Origin: Bin55 sp965205545
GTDB lineage: Bacteria > Pseudomonadota > Gammaproteobacteria > Pseudomonadales > Azotimanducaceae
Length of the DNA stretch: 64,000 nt
Assembly: GCA_965205545.1 (NCBI GenBank)
Contig: OZ242170.1
Location: forward strand, 806,001-870,000
Reading direction: 5' to 3'
Position 1 is the first letter of the stretch. Each line of letters opens with the position of its first letter. A program made the position numbers and the translations under genes. Of the stretch, positions 54,493 through 62,798 are shown one piece after another. Under the pieces are notes generated by a model. That model worked only from the letters and a program-made list of their open reading frames with translations. It was not told the DNA's origin and searched no databases.

Positions 54493-56329
54493 TGTCTACA
54501 GCGAAACAGATCTGATCTCTACCGACGAATTCCAAGATTCGGAAAACGCGAAGATGGAAGTCAGCCTATGGCAAAGGCTGTTTGGATACGTCTTGCACTA
54601 CCGAGGTCACCTTCTAGTGGTAGGAATCTGCGGCGCCGTTGTTGGCGCTACGGAAATGACCTATGGATTGGTTACCAAATGGTTGATTGACGACATTCAA
54701 GCGAATGGAACGCAAGCTTCGCTAATGACTTGGGCGGCTTTGATCGTAGCTGCCAGCGCAGTCGTCAGCATTGCCATGGTAGGCCTCGTCTTCTACGTGT
54801 CCAAGCTTCGAGCGATGGCGAGCTTTGACATTCGCCGAGATGCCTTCCTGAATATTCAAAAGCAGTCGTTCAAGTTCTTCGACAAAAGGCCAGTGGGATG
54901 GCTCATGGCTCGATTGACTTCGGACTGCGAACGCTTGACCGACATTCTCACCTGGGCGTTCATTGATTTTGTCTGGGGTACTGCAATGATGCTCTCGATG
55001 GGAGTTGTCATGGTGATCTTGAACTGGAAGCTCGCGCTGTGCGCCTTTTCCATACTGCCCATCATTGGGTGGGCGACTCTCAAGTTCCGAAGGTCAATTC
55101 TTCGCACCGCACGAGACGTAAGATCAACGAACTCACTTATCACAGGTTCATTCAATGAAAGCATGATGGGTGTGCTTACCAGCAAGTCGTTCGTGCAGGA
55201 ATCGAAGAACCTGCAGGAATTCACGCACCTGACCGACCGGATGTACACCTCTTCAGTCAAGAATCTCACTTTGGCAGCGCTTTATATGCCAATTGTCATG
55301 ACGATGGCGAGCGTGTCGACGGGCTTGGTGCTATCGATCGGAGGATTGGAATTCCTTGACGGAATACTGGTCGCTGGGTCGCTGATCGCATTCCTCATGT
55401 GGGTACGGTATTTCTTTGAACCCACCATCGAAATGGCGCATTGGTTTACGGAAATGCAGACGGCGCAAGCATCAGCAGAGAGAATCCTTGCAGTGATGGA
55501 TGCCACTCCCGACATCGACGCAGGAGACACGCTGGATGCTAGTCAACACAATGGAGTGTCCTCCATTGTGGTTCAGGAAGTCGACTTCGCCTATTCGGAG
55601 CAGAAAAATGTACTTTCCGAAATCAACTTGCAAGCAAGTTCTGGTGAAACCATTGCGCTGGTTGGACCCACCGGCGGCGGCAAGACAACCTTGGCAAACC
55701 TTCTGTGTAGGTTCTACGAACCGACTTCCGGACATATTCTTGTCAATAATCTGGACTATCGGGAAATTCCCCTGCATTGGTACCGATCACAACTTGGCGT
55801 GGTACTTCAGCATCCTCATGTGTTTGCAGGATCTATCCTCGAGAACATTCGCTATGGACGCACAGATGCATCCGTAGCCGAGGTATACGATGCTGCCAAG
55901 CTAGCAGGTGCACATGGTTTCATTGAAGCCATGGAGGAAGGCTATTCCACCGAGGCAGGAGCAGGCGGCAGCAAGCTGTCTGCTGGACAGAAGCAGTTGC
56001 TCTCCATAGCTCGTGCAATACTGGCCGATCCTCAGGTTCTCGTACTAGATGAAGCCACCAGTTCCGTCGACACCGACACGGAGCAGCACATTCAGAGAGG
56101 ACTCGAGAATCTCTTGAAGGACAGAATCTGCTTTGTAATCGCACACCGACTTTCGACCATCCGCAACGCAACCAGAATCGCGTTCATCCATGAGGGTCGT
56201 ATTGTCGAGTTGGGAAGTCACCAGGAGCTCCTCAAGATCGATGGCCAATATGCCGACATGTATCGCCAACAAAGTATGCGCGACTCCATCGCATCGAGTT
56301 TTGACTTGGCCGACAAGACAAGCGAGTGA
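54485..56329 (+). CDS. ABC exporter half-transporter B (consensus Walker B)
   Basis: This 614-residue partner of the preceding gene (8-bp overlap, ATGGCTGA) has six spans and Walker A GPTGGGKTT near residue 394. Walker B has a catalytic Glu (LVLDEATSSVD near 520) and a signature LSAGQKQLLSIARAIL near 498 with Ala for the first Gly. In the heterodimer the consensus site therefore uses this subunit's Walker motifs plus the partner's LSGGQ. Substrates of such exporters are lipids, drugs or peptides, and this one is unknown. Confidence 0.93.
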   Translation: MADVYSETDLISTDEFQDSENAKMEVSLWQRLFGYVLHYRGHLLVVGICGAVVGATEMTYGLVTKWLIDDIQANGTQASLMTWAALIVAASAVVSIAMVGLVFYVSKLRAMASFDIRRDAFLNIQKQSFKFFDKRPVGWLMARLTSDCERLTDILTWAFIDFVWGTAMMLSMGVVMVILNWKLALCAFSILPIIGWATLKFRRSILRTARDVRSTNSLITGSFNESMMGVLTSKSFVQESKNLQEFTHLTDRMYTSSVKNLTLAALYMPIVMTMASVSTGLVLSIGGLEFLDGILVAGSLIAFLMWVRYFFEPTIEMAHWFTEMQTAQASAERILAVMDATPDIDAGDTLDASQHNGVSSIVVQEVDFAYSEQKNVLSEINLQASSGETIALVGPTGGGKTTLANLLCRFYEPTSGHILVNNLDYREIPLHWYRSQLGVVLQHPHVFAGSILENIRYGRTDASVAEVYDAAKLAGAHGFIEAMEEGYSTEAGAGGSKLSAGQKQLLSIARAILADPQVLVLDEATSSVDTDTEQHIQRGLENLLKDRICFVIAHRLSTIRNATRIAFIHEGRIVELGSHQELLKIDGQYADMYRQQSMRDSIASSFDLADKTSE

Positions 56330-56374
56330 CTTGGCTGTACACTTGAAGCTCGTGACTTCGCGGCGACACGCACA

Positions 56375-56749
56375 ATGAAACCAGCAATTGCAGTTAGGGG
56401 CCAATGTGGCTTGGTAGGCACCAAGTTCATGATTATCGTTCAGGAGATGGACAGGGCGATCGCGTTCTATCGGGACGTAATTGGGCTTGAGGTCAAATTA
56501 CATACAGATCATTGGAGCGAACTGGCCTTTGGAGATGCAACCGTTGCTCTGCACGGTGGCGGAGACGCCATTTTTCGCGCAACAGGGCTGTCGTTCACCG
56601 TGTCCGATATCGAAAATGCCTGCCAAGCAGTAGTCGATGGCGGCGGTTCGATTCGATCGCAGCCTGAGGATCGAGGCGATGAAGGAATTCATCTTGCTAT
56701 GCTCGCTGATACCGAAAACAACGGCTTCATGTTTAGCCAGCCAAAGTAA
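56375..56749 (+). CDS. VOC (glyoxalase/bleomycin-resistance) family protein
   Basis: This 124-residue single-domain protein has the paired beta-alpha-beta-beta-beta pattern: KFMIIVQEMDRAIAFYRDVIGLEVKLHTDHWSELAF at the start and LSFTVSDIENACQAVVDGGGSI in the second half. VOC proteins bind a metal at four residues; the positions are not certain here. It could be an isomerase, dioxygenase or antibiotic-binding protein. It follows the exporter by about 45 bp and could be in the same transcript, suggesting drug handling. Confidence 0.85.
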   Translation: MKPAIAVRGQCGLVGTKFMIIVQEMDRAIAFYRDVIGLEVKLHTDHWSELAFGDATVALHGGGDAIFRATGLSFTVSDIENACQAVVDGGGSIRSQPEDRGDEGIHLAMLADTENNGFMFSQPK

Positions 56750-56839
56750 TTGACCGTCTGAGGCATTCAGCAGCTTGAGTTGCATTATGGCGCTCCTCAG
56801 TAAGTGGAAACGGGCCCACTACAGTCAAGCAGCGCCAAT

Positions 56840-57934
56840 ATGAATGAGTTCGGCTCGCTCTCCTTGTGGGAAGGAGAAGTGCCACAAGCCACAGGCAGCG
56901 GCCCGGTGCACGAGCCCCGACTCACGATCCATCTTCCTTCCCCAGACAATGCCACGGGCTGCGGGGTTCTTGTAGCTCCAGGTGGAGGCTACCGCATTCT
57001 TGCGTCGGACCATGAAGGGTTACAAGTGGCACAAGCATTCAACGAACTCGGTATCGCTGCCTTTGTTCTGCGTTATCGCGTTGCGCCAACGTATTCGTCG
57101 GCTATTTCATTGCTGGACGGACAACGCGCAATCCGAATATTGCGCTACAAATCAAGTGAATACGGTATTTCGCGTCTTGGAATGTTGGGATTCTCTGCTG
57201 GAGGACACCTGGCGGCCAATGTAGGAACTGATCGTTGGTTAGTCGAAGGTGAATGCATCGACCCAGTAGATGCGATGAGCGCGAGACCAGATTTCCTCGC
57301 GCTTTGCTACGCGGTAACGAATGGAATAGTCCGCGGCAGAAAAGCGGACGAGTACACGCCTACAGACACTCGAGTAAATGCCGAAACTCCACCCACATTT
57401 CTTATGCATACGCACCAGGACGCGATCGTCCCTACGGAACAGTCAATGATCTTCTATAGCGCCCTGCACAGACATCGCGTTCCTTCAGAAATGCATGTAT
57501 TCGGAAGCGGAGAGCACGGAGTGGGATTGGCCAGCGGTGACCCTGATACTAACTTGTGGTTTTCACTGCTTCACAACTGGATTCGCCGTCAGGGCTTTCT
57601 GACTTCGAAGCAAAGAGTTGAGGTGAGTGGTCAAGTGCTGATAAACGGACAGCTCCCCGGCCATATTTGGCTTACATTGGAACCTATGGACCGAAATGCA
57701 CCCTCTGCTCGGGTTAGGATCGATCCATCATCCAAAGGCGAGTTCAAAATACACGAAGACAGCGGACCTGTGAACGGTCCACACATCGCGACCGTACGGC
57801 ACATTTCGGACAAGATTTCCCAAGATGCCACAGGCGACTACACCCTTGACCGAGAAATCGTGTATTCGCAAAAAGTTGACCTAAGTGCAGACACGCGCCT
57901 AAATCTGCAACTTACCGAACGTAATCGTTGCTAA
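56840..57934 (+). CDS. Alpha/beta-hydrolase esterase fused to C-terminal beta-sandwich
   Basis: ATG 56840 gives 364 residues; a GTG at 56804 would add 12. Residues 1-255 form an alpha/beta hydrolase of the BD-FAE/acetyl-xylan esterase type: VLVAPGGGYRILASDHEG (oxyanion-hole HGGG-like loop), LGFSAGGHLAANV with the nucleophile Ser, an Asp in HTHQDAIVPTEQS and a His in GSGEHGVGLASG. The last about 100 residues (VEVSGQVLINGQLPGHIWLTLEP and on) look like a carboxypeptidase-regulatory-like Ig domain. No signal peptide is visible. Confidence 0.85.
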   Translation: MNEFGSLSLWEGEVPQATGSGPVHEPRLTIHLPSPDNATGCGVLVAPGGGYRILASDHEGLQVAQAFNELGIAAFVLRYRVAPTYSSAISLLDGQRAIRILRYKSSEYGISRLGMLGFSAGGHLAANVGTDRWLVEGECIDPVDAMSARPDFLALCYAVTNGIVRGRKADEYTPTDTRVNAETPPTFLMHTHQDAIVPTEQSMIFYSALHRHRVPSEMHVFGSGEHGVGLASGDPDTNLWFSLLHNWIRRQGFLTSKQRVEVSGQVLINGQLPGHIWLTLEPMDRNAPSARVRIDPSSKGEFKIHEDSGPVNGPHIATVRHISDKISQDATGDYTLDREIVYSQKVDLSADTRLNLQLTERNRC

Positions 57935-57943
57935 TCGATTACG
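57920..57943 (+). terminator. Hairpin overlapping the esterase stop codon
   Basis: CGTAATCG (57920-57927) and CGATTACG (57936-57943) form a perfect 8-bp stem with an 8-base loop that includes the stop codon (57932-57934). The T-run after it is weak (GTTTTGCCCTTTT about 10-20 bases on). It may act as a terminator. Confidence 0.4.
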
Positions 57944-58005
57944 GGCTTAGCTAGTTTTGCCCTTTTACGACTTAACTAGGAAAAGACACTAGGTAGTTTT
58001 TCAGA

Positions 58006-58689
58006 TCATTCACTATAGCGAGAGAGGTAGTTAGTCATTAGGTGGGATGTGTCGTTGAAACGACGCACATGAACTCGTCGTTTGGTCACAACGACATGCG
58101 TTATTGACCCGTTGTCTGCACCTAGGAAAGCCATTGGCCGAGCACCTGTTGCCGTCGAGACAATCTGTCCAATCACGGCACCGTGCACGAAAGCCGCTAC
58201 AAGCTGATCGGGGTGCCTTTGCGCGATCGTCTTGATGGACTTCGTCAAACGACGCTCAAACCCCTTAGTAGTTTCTGCTCCAGGAATGATCTCCCAACGG
58301 TCTTCCCTTATCGCTTGCTTGAGAATTGGATCGTTTTGAGCAACTTTCTCGCGGTAGAGTCCTCCTTCATATTCACCCAGATTGACTTCCCTCAAGTCGG
58401 CGAGCTCAAAAGCCTCGAGATTGAGTAGCCGGCACAACGGCTCCGCAGTCTGTTTAGTTCTCTGCAAGTTTGATACGTAGATGGCGTCAATGGACTCGTT
58501 TTGCAGCCGATCTGCAACTTGCTTCGCTTGTGCCACACCGACTGTATGCAATGGTGGATCACCGTGCCCGTCGACAAGATTGAACGGTCGGGTTGGATCG
58601 GCGGGAGCCGATTCACCGTGTCGAATCAGCAATATGTCCGTGGATCCAGGTGGACTAGCGAATCTATGTTGTCTGTATTGGGTAGACAC
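58006..58689 (-). CDS. Histidine-phosphatase superfamily protein (phosphoglycerate mutase-like)
   Basis: This 227-residue protein has the catalytic RHG motif (ILLIRHGESAPADP, Arg23-His24-Gly25), an Arg at SNLQRTKQTAEPL, the acid/base Glu region DLREVNLGEYEGG, and the second His in AFVHGAVIGQIV. It dephosphorylates a small phosphate ester or acts as a mutase. It is monocistronic and convergent with the esterase gene. Confidence 0.92.
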   Translation of the reverse strand: MSTQYRQHRFASPPGSTDILLIRHGESAPADPTRPFNLVDGHGDPPLHTVGVAQAKQVADRLQNESIDAIYVSNLQRTKQTAEPLCRLLNLEAFELADLREVNLGEYEGGLYREKVAQNDPILKQAIREDRWEIIPGAETTKGFERRLTKSIKTIAQRHPDQLVAAFVHGAVIGQIVSTATGARPMAFLGADNGSITHVVVTKRRVHVRRFNDTSHLMTNYLSRYSE

Positions 58690-58805
58690 CTTGCCTTCTA
58701 GGGTTCAAAAAGCCAATGAAAATTCATCAACCAAATTGCAGAATTCAACCTTACGATCGACTTTAGATATATGAGATAAATGATGGATTTGACGGGGAAT
58801 TCTTA

Positions 58806-59441
58806 CTATCCACTTCCCATGGGTCCATCTAACTCCTGTGCTCGCACATAGGCTTCTCTTTTCTGAACGCGATGGACGTAATCCTCGAACACGGGCCGCC
58901 GTTCGATCGAACCAAACGACATGCCCCACATGACCTGAGAGCCGACATACACGTCGGCAGCGGTAAACGAGTCACCTGCTACATATGGTCCAGCAGCAAA
59001 AATGCCCTCAAGTGTTGCCAAGACACATGCGTAGTTTCCATAGCCTGCCATTGACTCCTGCTCGGACGTCAACTCAAAACCTAGCGATCGATTCGTGGTG
59101 GCAGCTTCCACCGGACCAGCTGCAAAGAACAGCCATCGGTAATAGGGGCCTCTGTCGGATAGTACGGGTGCAAGCCCAGCTTCGGGAAATGCATCAGCTA
59201 GATAAGCACAAATGGCAGCACATTCAGTTACCGTAACCTCTCCATGGCGAATGGCTGGAACTTTCCCCATGGGGTTTATTGCCATGTATTCAGGTTCCTT
59301 CATGGATCCTCCATACTCGAGAATCACCGTCTCGTAGGGTTGCCCCACCTCCTCTAGCATCCAGCGAGCTATTCGCCCGCGAGACCTAGGATTCGTGTAG
59401 AAAGTTAGTTGTGCGCTCACCAATTTGGCTCCAAGCCCCAT
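58806..59441 (-). CDS. Glutathione S-transferase
   Basis: This 211-residue protein has an N-terminal thioredoxin-fold domain (LTFYTNPRSRGRIARWMLEEVGQPYETVILEY, NPMGKVPAIRHGEVTVTECAAICAYLADAF) and a helical C-terminal domain (AGPYVAGDSFTAADVYVGSQV). The active residue in the first loop is Asn/Ser-like (NPRSRG) rather than a clear Tyr or Cys, as in beta/nu-type proteins. It probably handles glutathione conjugates. It lies downstream of the ABC-2 exporter operon and upstream of the histidine phosphatase. Confidence 0.9.
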   Translation of the reverse strand: MGLGAKLVSAQLTFYTNPRSRGRIARWMLEEVGQPYETVILEYGGSMKEPEYMAINPMGKVPAIRHGEVTVTECAAICAYLADAFPEAGLAPVLSDRGPYYRWLFFAAGPVEAATTNRSLGFELTSEQESMAGYGNYACVLATLEGIFAAGPYVAGDSFTAADVYVGSQVMWGMSFGSIERRPVFEDYVHRVQKREAYVRAQELDGPMGSG

Positions 59442-59865
59442 TAGAGGGCGGAATTATATGAGCAGTCCTGGCGAGTAGAGGCGCAGCAACTCCTATCGCT
59501 CGCCATCACTCATCCACCTCTATGTCAATGAGGAATAAGTGGATGAGGCAACTGCCGAGGAATTCTCGGTAGTTCAAAGTGAGATCACCAAGTAAGTCAC
59601 CCTTAGCGTCTGCCACGACATTCCCGCCTACGCTACTTCGGTTGGTTTCCGGTTGTATTCGAATCGGCGGGCGTGGTTCCTTGGGTTCGACAATGCATCA
59701 ATAGCAATGTTTTCTAGCTGCACTTGCCTAGTTGATTGTGTAGGGTGATTCAAGACGGAGGACTGATGTTTCCCCTTTCAATCAATTTGCCCACGGCGAT
59801 TCTAGTTTGAAGTTCCGAGTCGACCTGGCAACCTAGAAAACGCAGGACAATGCAACGTGGCGTAA
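59442..59865. other. Gene-free interval with an inverted repeat
   Basis: The interval lies between the exporter operon end and the GST start, both minus-strand. CTCATCCAC (59509-59517) and GTGGATGAG (59539-59547) are perfect 9-bp arms with a 21-bp spacer, without a T-run on either side. No coding frame is seen. Confidence 0.45.
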
Positions 59866-60672
59866 TCACGAACCGGTCGATGCATAGTGACGAACGCCGA
59901 CATTCCATAGGAGCAATGACACGCAAAAGAAAGCAATGCCCGCAGTCGGAGACAAATATTGAAACAGAAGACTTGAACCTGTTGGATCCTCTACTCCTAG
60001 AACCCCAACAATTGGGAAGTACGCCACGCACCCAAGTGGAATCACATAGGTAAAGAACTGGCGAAACCAATCTTCATAAATGCTTAGTGGATATTGGGAT
60101 GCTTCGACGCCTCCATAAACGAAGACGTTCATAACCTCCAGCGACTCAATGCTCCAGAAGCTGATGGTTGCTTGAATGACCATCAAACCGTAGAAGAAGA
60201 ACACCATTCCCAACAGTGCATAGCACCATAGAAACACCTGAGCAATCGACAAGTCGAGATTCAAGGCTACGACTCCATAGATTAGAACTATCGCGCCCTG
60301 AAGAAACCGCCCAACCCTGTGCAATGGGAATTCATTGCAGGCAATTTGAAGAACAGCTGAACGCGGTCTGAGGAGAATCCGATCGAAATCGCCGGTTCTG
60401 ACCATGGTTGTTCCGAACGTATCAAATCCTCTGGAAAACGTGTCGGCGACGGCAAACGCAACGTTCACGCTGCCGTAGAAGACAGCTACATGGGCGAAAC
60501 TCCACACGCCGAGCGGTCCAAACCGTTCAAACAAAGCCCAGATGCCCACGACTTCCACTCCCGTGGTTATGAACTGTCCAATGGAGAACAAGAGGAAGGA
60601 GCCCTTGTACTGCATCTGACCTCGAATGCTTACGCCAAGGTACTTGCGAAAGAGAGCAGCGCTGGAGGTCAT
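59866..60672 (-). CDS. ABC-2-type permease (second subunit)
   Basis: I place the start at ATG 60672, whose ATGA overlaps the stop of the preceding permease; the longer open frame upstream is inside that gene. The 268-residue protein has about six membrane spans and no signal peptide. The family looks like the ABC-2_6/DUF990 permeases that pair with a second permease and an ATPase. Cytoplasmic loops contain RTGDFDRILLRPRSAV. It is the third gene of the operon. Confidence 0.85.
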   Translation of the reverse strand: MTSSAALFRKYLGVSIRGQMQYKGSFLLFSIGQFITTGVEVVGIWALFERFGPLGVWSFAHVAVFYGSVNVAFAVADTFSRGFDTFGTTMVRTGDFDRILLRPRSAVLQIACNEFPLHRVGRFLQGAIVLIYGVVALNLDLSIAQVFLWCYALLGMVFFFYGLMVIQATISFWSIESLEVMNVFVYGGVEASQYPLSIYEDWFRQFFTYVIPLGCVAYFPIVGVLGVEDPTGSSLLFQYLSPTAGIAFFCVSLLLWNVGVRHYASTGS

Positions 60673-61499
60673 CCGCCCTGCACCGAGAGTTTGCGACGTG
60701 CCTGACGTTCCAATCCCAAACCGATTGCCACCATCAGGAGCGTCCAACTCAACTGAAGTGCCATCTCCATAGCCATGACATTCGTCGCAATGTCGCCACT
60801 GTAGATTCGAAATGGAACGTCGCACAACCCGCGGAATGGCTGCCAGAAAAGGATGCTCTGTGCCCAATCGGGAAACAGTGGAAGGGGGATGATCATTCCA
60901 CTCAAAACCCAAACGAATCCGGTCGCCAACGCGACGGTGCCACGTGCATCGACAAGCCAAAACATGGATATGTTCAGGATCATCAGAATCGAGCAAGACA
61001 GAGCAATCGCAATTACGAGTGATATAGAAAACCCCACGAAGCTGAGAACCGAAGCGGGTGGCGGCATCACCCATTCGTCAAAACCAAGTAGGCGCAAAAT
61101 TACAAATGCGAATATCAAGCCGGGTACCGACCGAAGCAACGTCGGTGCCGTACGGAATGCCAGTGTTCGTGCCCACCAGAAAGCGTAGAGGTTTAGAGGT
61201 CGTAGCAATTCGTAGGCTACCGAGCCAGTCCTAAACATGCCGCGCAGCTCGGGATCCACGTTGATCGGGAACAATGCGAAAAGGCATTGTCCAAGCCATA
61301 CATAGACAACGATAGCTTCAAACGACATTGGAGGTGGCTCTTCCAACACCGCGTAAAACGCACCCAACACCATGAGCTTGACAAATCCCCAGAAAATCTG
61401 CGTCGCAATACCGGCTATCGCAGCCGTGCGATATTGAAGAAGAGTCCTAAATCGTGTGGCGACTACAGCAACGTAGCTCGACAGCGCCTGTTCAGTCAA
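60669..61499 (-). CDS. ABC-2-type permease (first subunit)
   Basis: The 276-residue protein starts at TTG 61499, directly after the ATPase stop, with AAGGAAAG a few bases upstream. It has about six membrane spans and a cytoplasmic RTGSVAYELLRPLNLYAFWWARTLAF loop like that of its partner (RTGDFDRILLRP), so the two permeases are diverged homologues. With the ATPase they form a heteromeric exporter of the type seen in viologen/drug export systems. Confidence 0.85.
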   Translation of the reverse strand: MTEQALSSYVAVVATRFRTLLQYRTAAIAGIATQIFWGFVKLMVLGAFYAVLEEPPPMSFEAIVVYVWLGQCLFALFPINVDPELRGMFRTGSVAYELLRPLNLYAFWWARTLAFRTAPTLLRSVPGLIFAFVILRLLGFDEWVMPPPASVLSFVGFSISLVIAIALSCSILMILNISMFWLVDARGTVALATGFVWVLSGMIIPLPLFPDWAQSILFWQPFRGLCDVPFRIYSGDIATNVMAMEMALQLSWTLLMVAIGLGLERQARRKLSVQGG

Positions 61500-62471
61500 C
61501 TAGCTTTCCTTTTCGTAGTATTCCGAGACAATGGATTCAATTGGCGGCTCTGCGATGGCAATGTCTTTGACTGCATACTGCGAGGTGATTTGAGAAACGA
61601 AAGATGCAGCATCGGTTTTGCATAGAAACGTGATTTGAGTCTCTTCGTTTGCGATCAATAGGCTTTTGTGGGCTTCAGAAAGAATTGGAACGGACTCGAA
61701 GTCAACAATGACATGACGTTCCTGCCCATAGCGCTTGCGCAGTTCAACAAGCGAACTATCGATAAGGCACTGTCCTCGATTTATCAAGATCACCCGATCA
61801 CACAGCGCTTCTATGTCTCCAAGGTCGTGAGTAGTCAACAGCACGGTCACGTTTTGTGTCTGGTTGATTTCCTTGATGAACGTCCTGACATTGGCTTTTG
61901 TCAAGGCATCGAGCCCAATCGTGGGTTCGTCCAGGAAGAGGATTTTTGGACTGTGCAGCAACGCCGATGCAATGTCGCACTTGACCCGCTGGCCTAGACT
62001 CAATTGCCGAACAGGGATATCCAACAAATCGCTTAAACCAAACAAGTCAATTAGCCGGTTTACTTCGCGACGATAGTCTTGTTCTGCCACTTGATAGATG
62101 TCACGTAGCAGTTCAAAAGACTCGACTACCGGAAGGTCCCACCAAAGCTGCGTGCGTTGCCCGAATACAACGCCGATTTGCGCTACATGGCGAATGCGCT
62201 GCTTCCACGGAACAATTCCGTTTACAAGACACTCGCCGGAGCTCGGAACGAGTATCCCCGAAAGAATCTTTATGGTTGTTGACTTACCAGCGCCATTTGG
62301 ACCAATGTAGCCGACCATCTCCCCCGCTTGAATGTCTAAGTCGATCCCACAAAGGGCCTCAATGTCCGTATAGGAACGATTGAACAGGCCCGTAACGGCG
62401 CCAATCATTCCGGGACGGCGTTTCGCCACACGAAACGTCTTGGAGAGTCCACGCACATGAATTTGCTTCAT
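61500..62471 (-). CDS. ABC-2-type exporter ATPase
   Basis: ATG 62471 gives 323 residues; a TTG at 62486 would add five. Walker A is GPNGAGKST at residues 57-65, the signature is LSLGQRVKCDIASALL, Walker B is ILFLDEPTIGLD and the switch His is in TTHDLGD. Downstream of the nucleotide domain a regulatory C-terminus of about 90 residues is present. It heads the operon ATPase, permease, permease, with stop/start contacts, so it energises the exporter. Confidence 0.92.
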   Translation of the reverse strand: MKQIHVRGLSKTFRVAKRRPGMIGAVTGLFNRSYTDIEALCGIDLDIQAGEMVGYIGPNGAGKSTTIKILSGILVPSSGECLVNGIVPWKQRIRHVAQIGVVFGQRTQLWWDLPVVESFELLRDIYQVAEQDYRREVNRLIDLFGLSDLLDIPVRQLSLGQRVKCDIASALLHSPKILFLDEPTIGLDALTKANVRTFIKEINQTQNVTVLLTTHDLGDIEALCDRVILINRGQCLIDSSLVELRKRYGQERHVIVDFESVPILSEAHKSLLIANEETQITFLCKTDAASFVSQITSQYAVKDIAIAEPPIESIVSEYYEKES

Positions 62472-62717
62472 TGGATGTGACCGCAAGAACTTAAGACTCG
62501 AATTATTTGTGGGCTTCGCAGAATGCCAATGGATGGAAGGTGCTGACTACCCTCTGATCGTTCGCATGGCTACGTCATTAGAGAGGCAATATGCGTTACA
62601 AACACGATGCATCGCCAATTGACAGCTCTAGCGAAGTGTTGGGACACAAATGCTACGCCAAGGTTCCGAACGCAGTTGTTCCTTTCGAATAGTTGGTCGT
62701 GTGAACAAACACACAAA

Positions 62718-62752
62718 CATGGGCTGCATGGCCCAAAACCATGCAGCCCATG
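62718..62752 (-). terminator. Strong rho-independent terminator of the amidohydrolase gene
   Basis: CATGGGCTGCATGG (62718-62731) and CCATGCAGCCCATG (62739-62752) form a perfect 14-bp stem with a 7-base loop, 47 bp past the amidohydrolase stop. On the minus strand it is followed by TTTGTGTGTTTGTT. The rest of 62487-62798 has no gene. Confidence 0.8.
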
Positions 62753-62798
62753 CTCGTTGTTGTGCTTGGAGTTCAGTCCAGGCTGAACTCAGGCGATA

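Noticed and set aside
56640..56670. TTCGATTC-like tRNA T-arm motif
   Set aside because: It lies inside the VOC coding frame and no acceptor or anticodon stem can be built around it. No tRNA was found in the window.
59509..59547. Inverted repeat as a terminator of the ABC-2 operon
   Set aside because: It is over 300 bp past the permease stop, has a 21-bp spacer and lacks a T-run on either strand.
60673..61074. Upstream extension of the second ABC-2 permease
   Set aside because: It overlaps the first permease gene and lacks membrane character; ATG 60672 overlaps the stop as ATGA.
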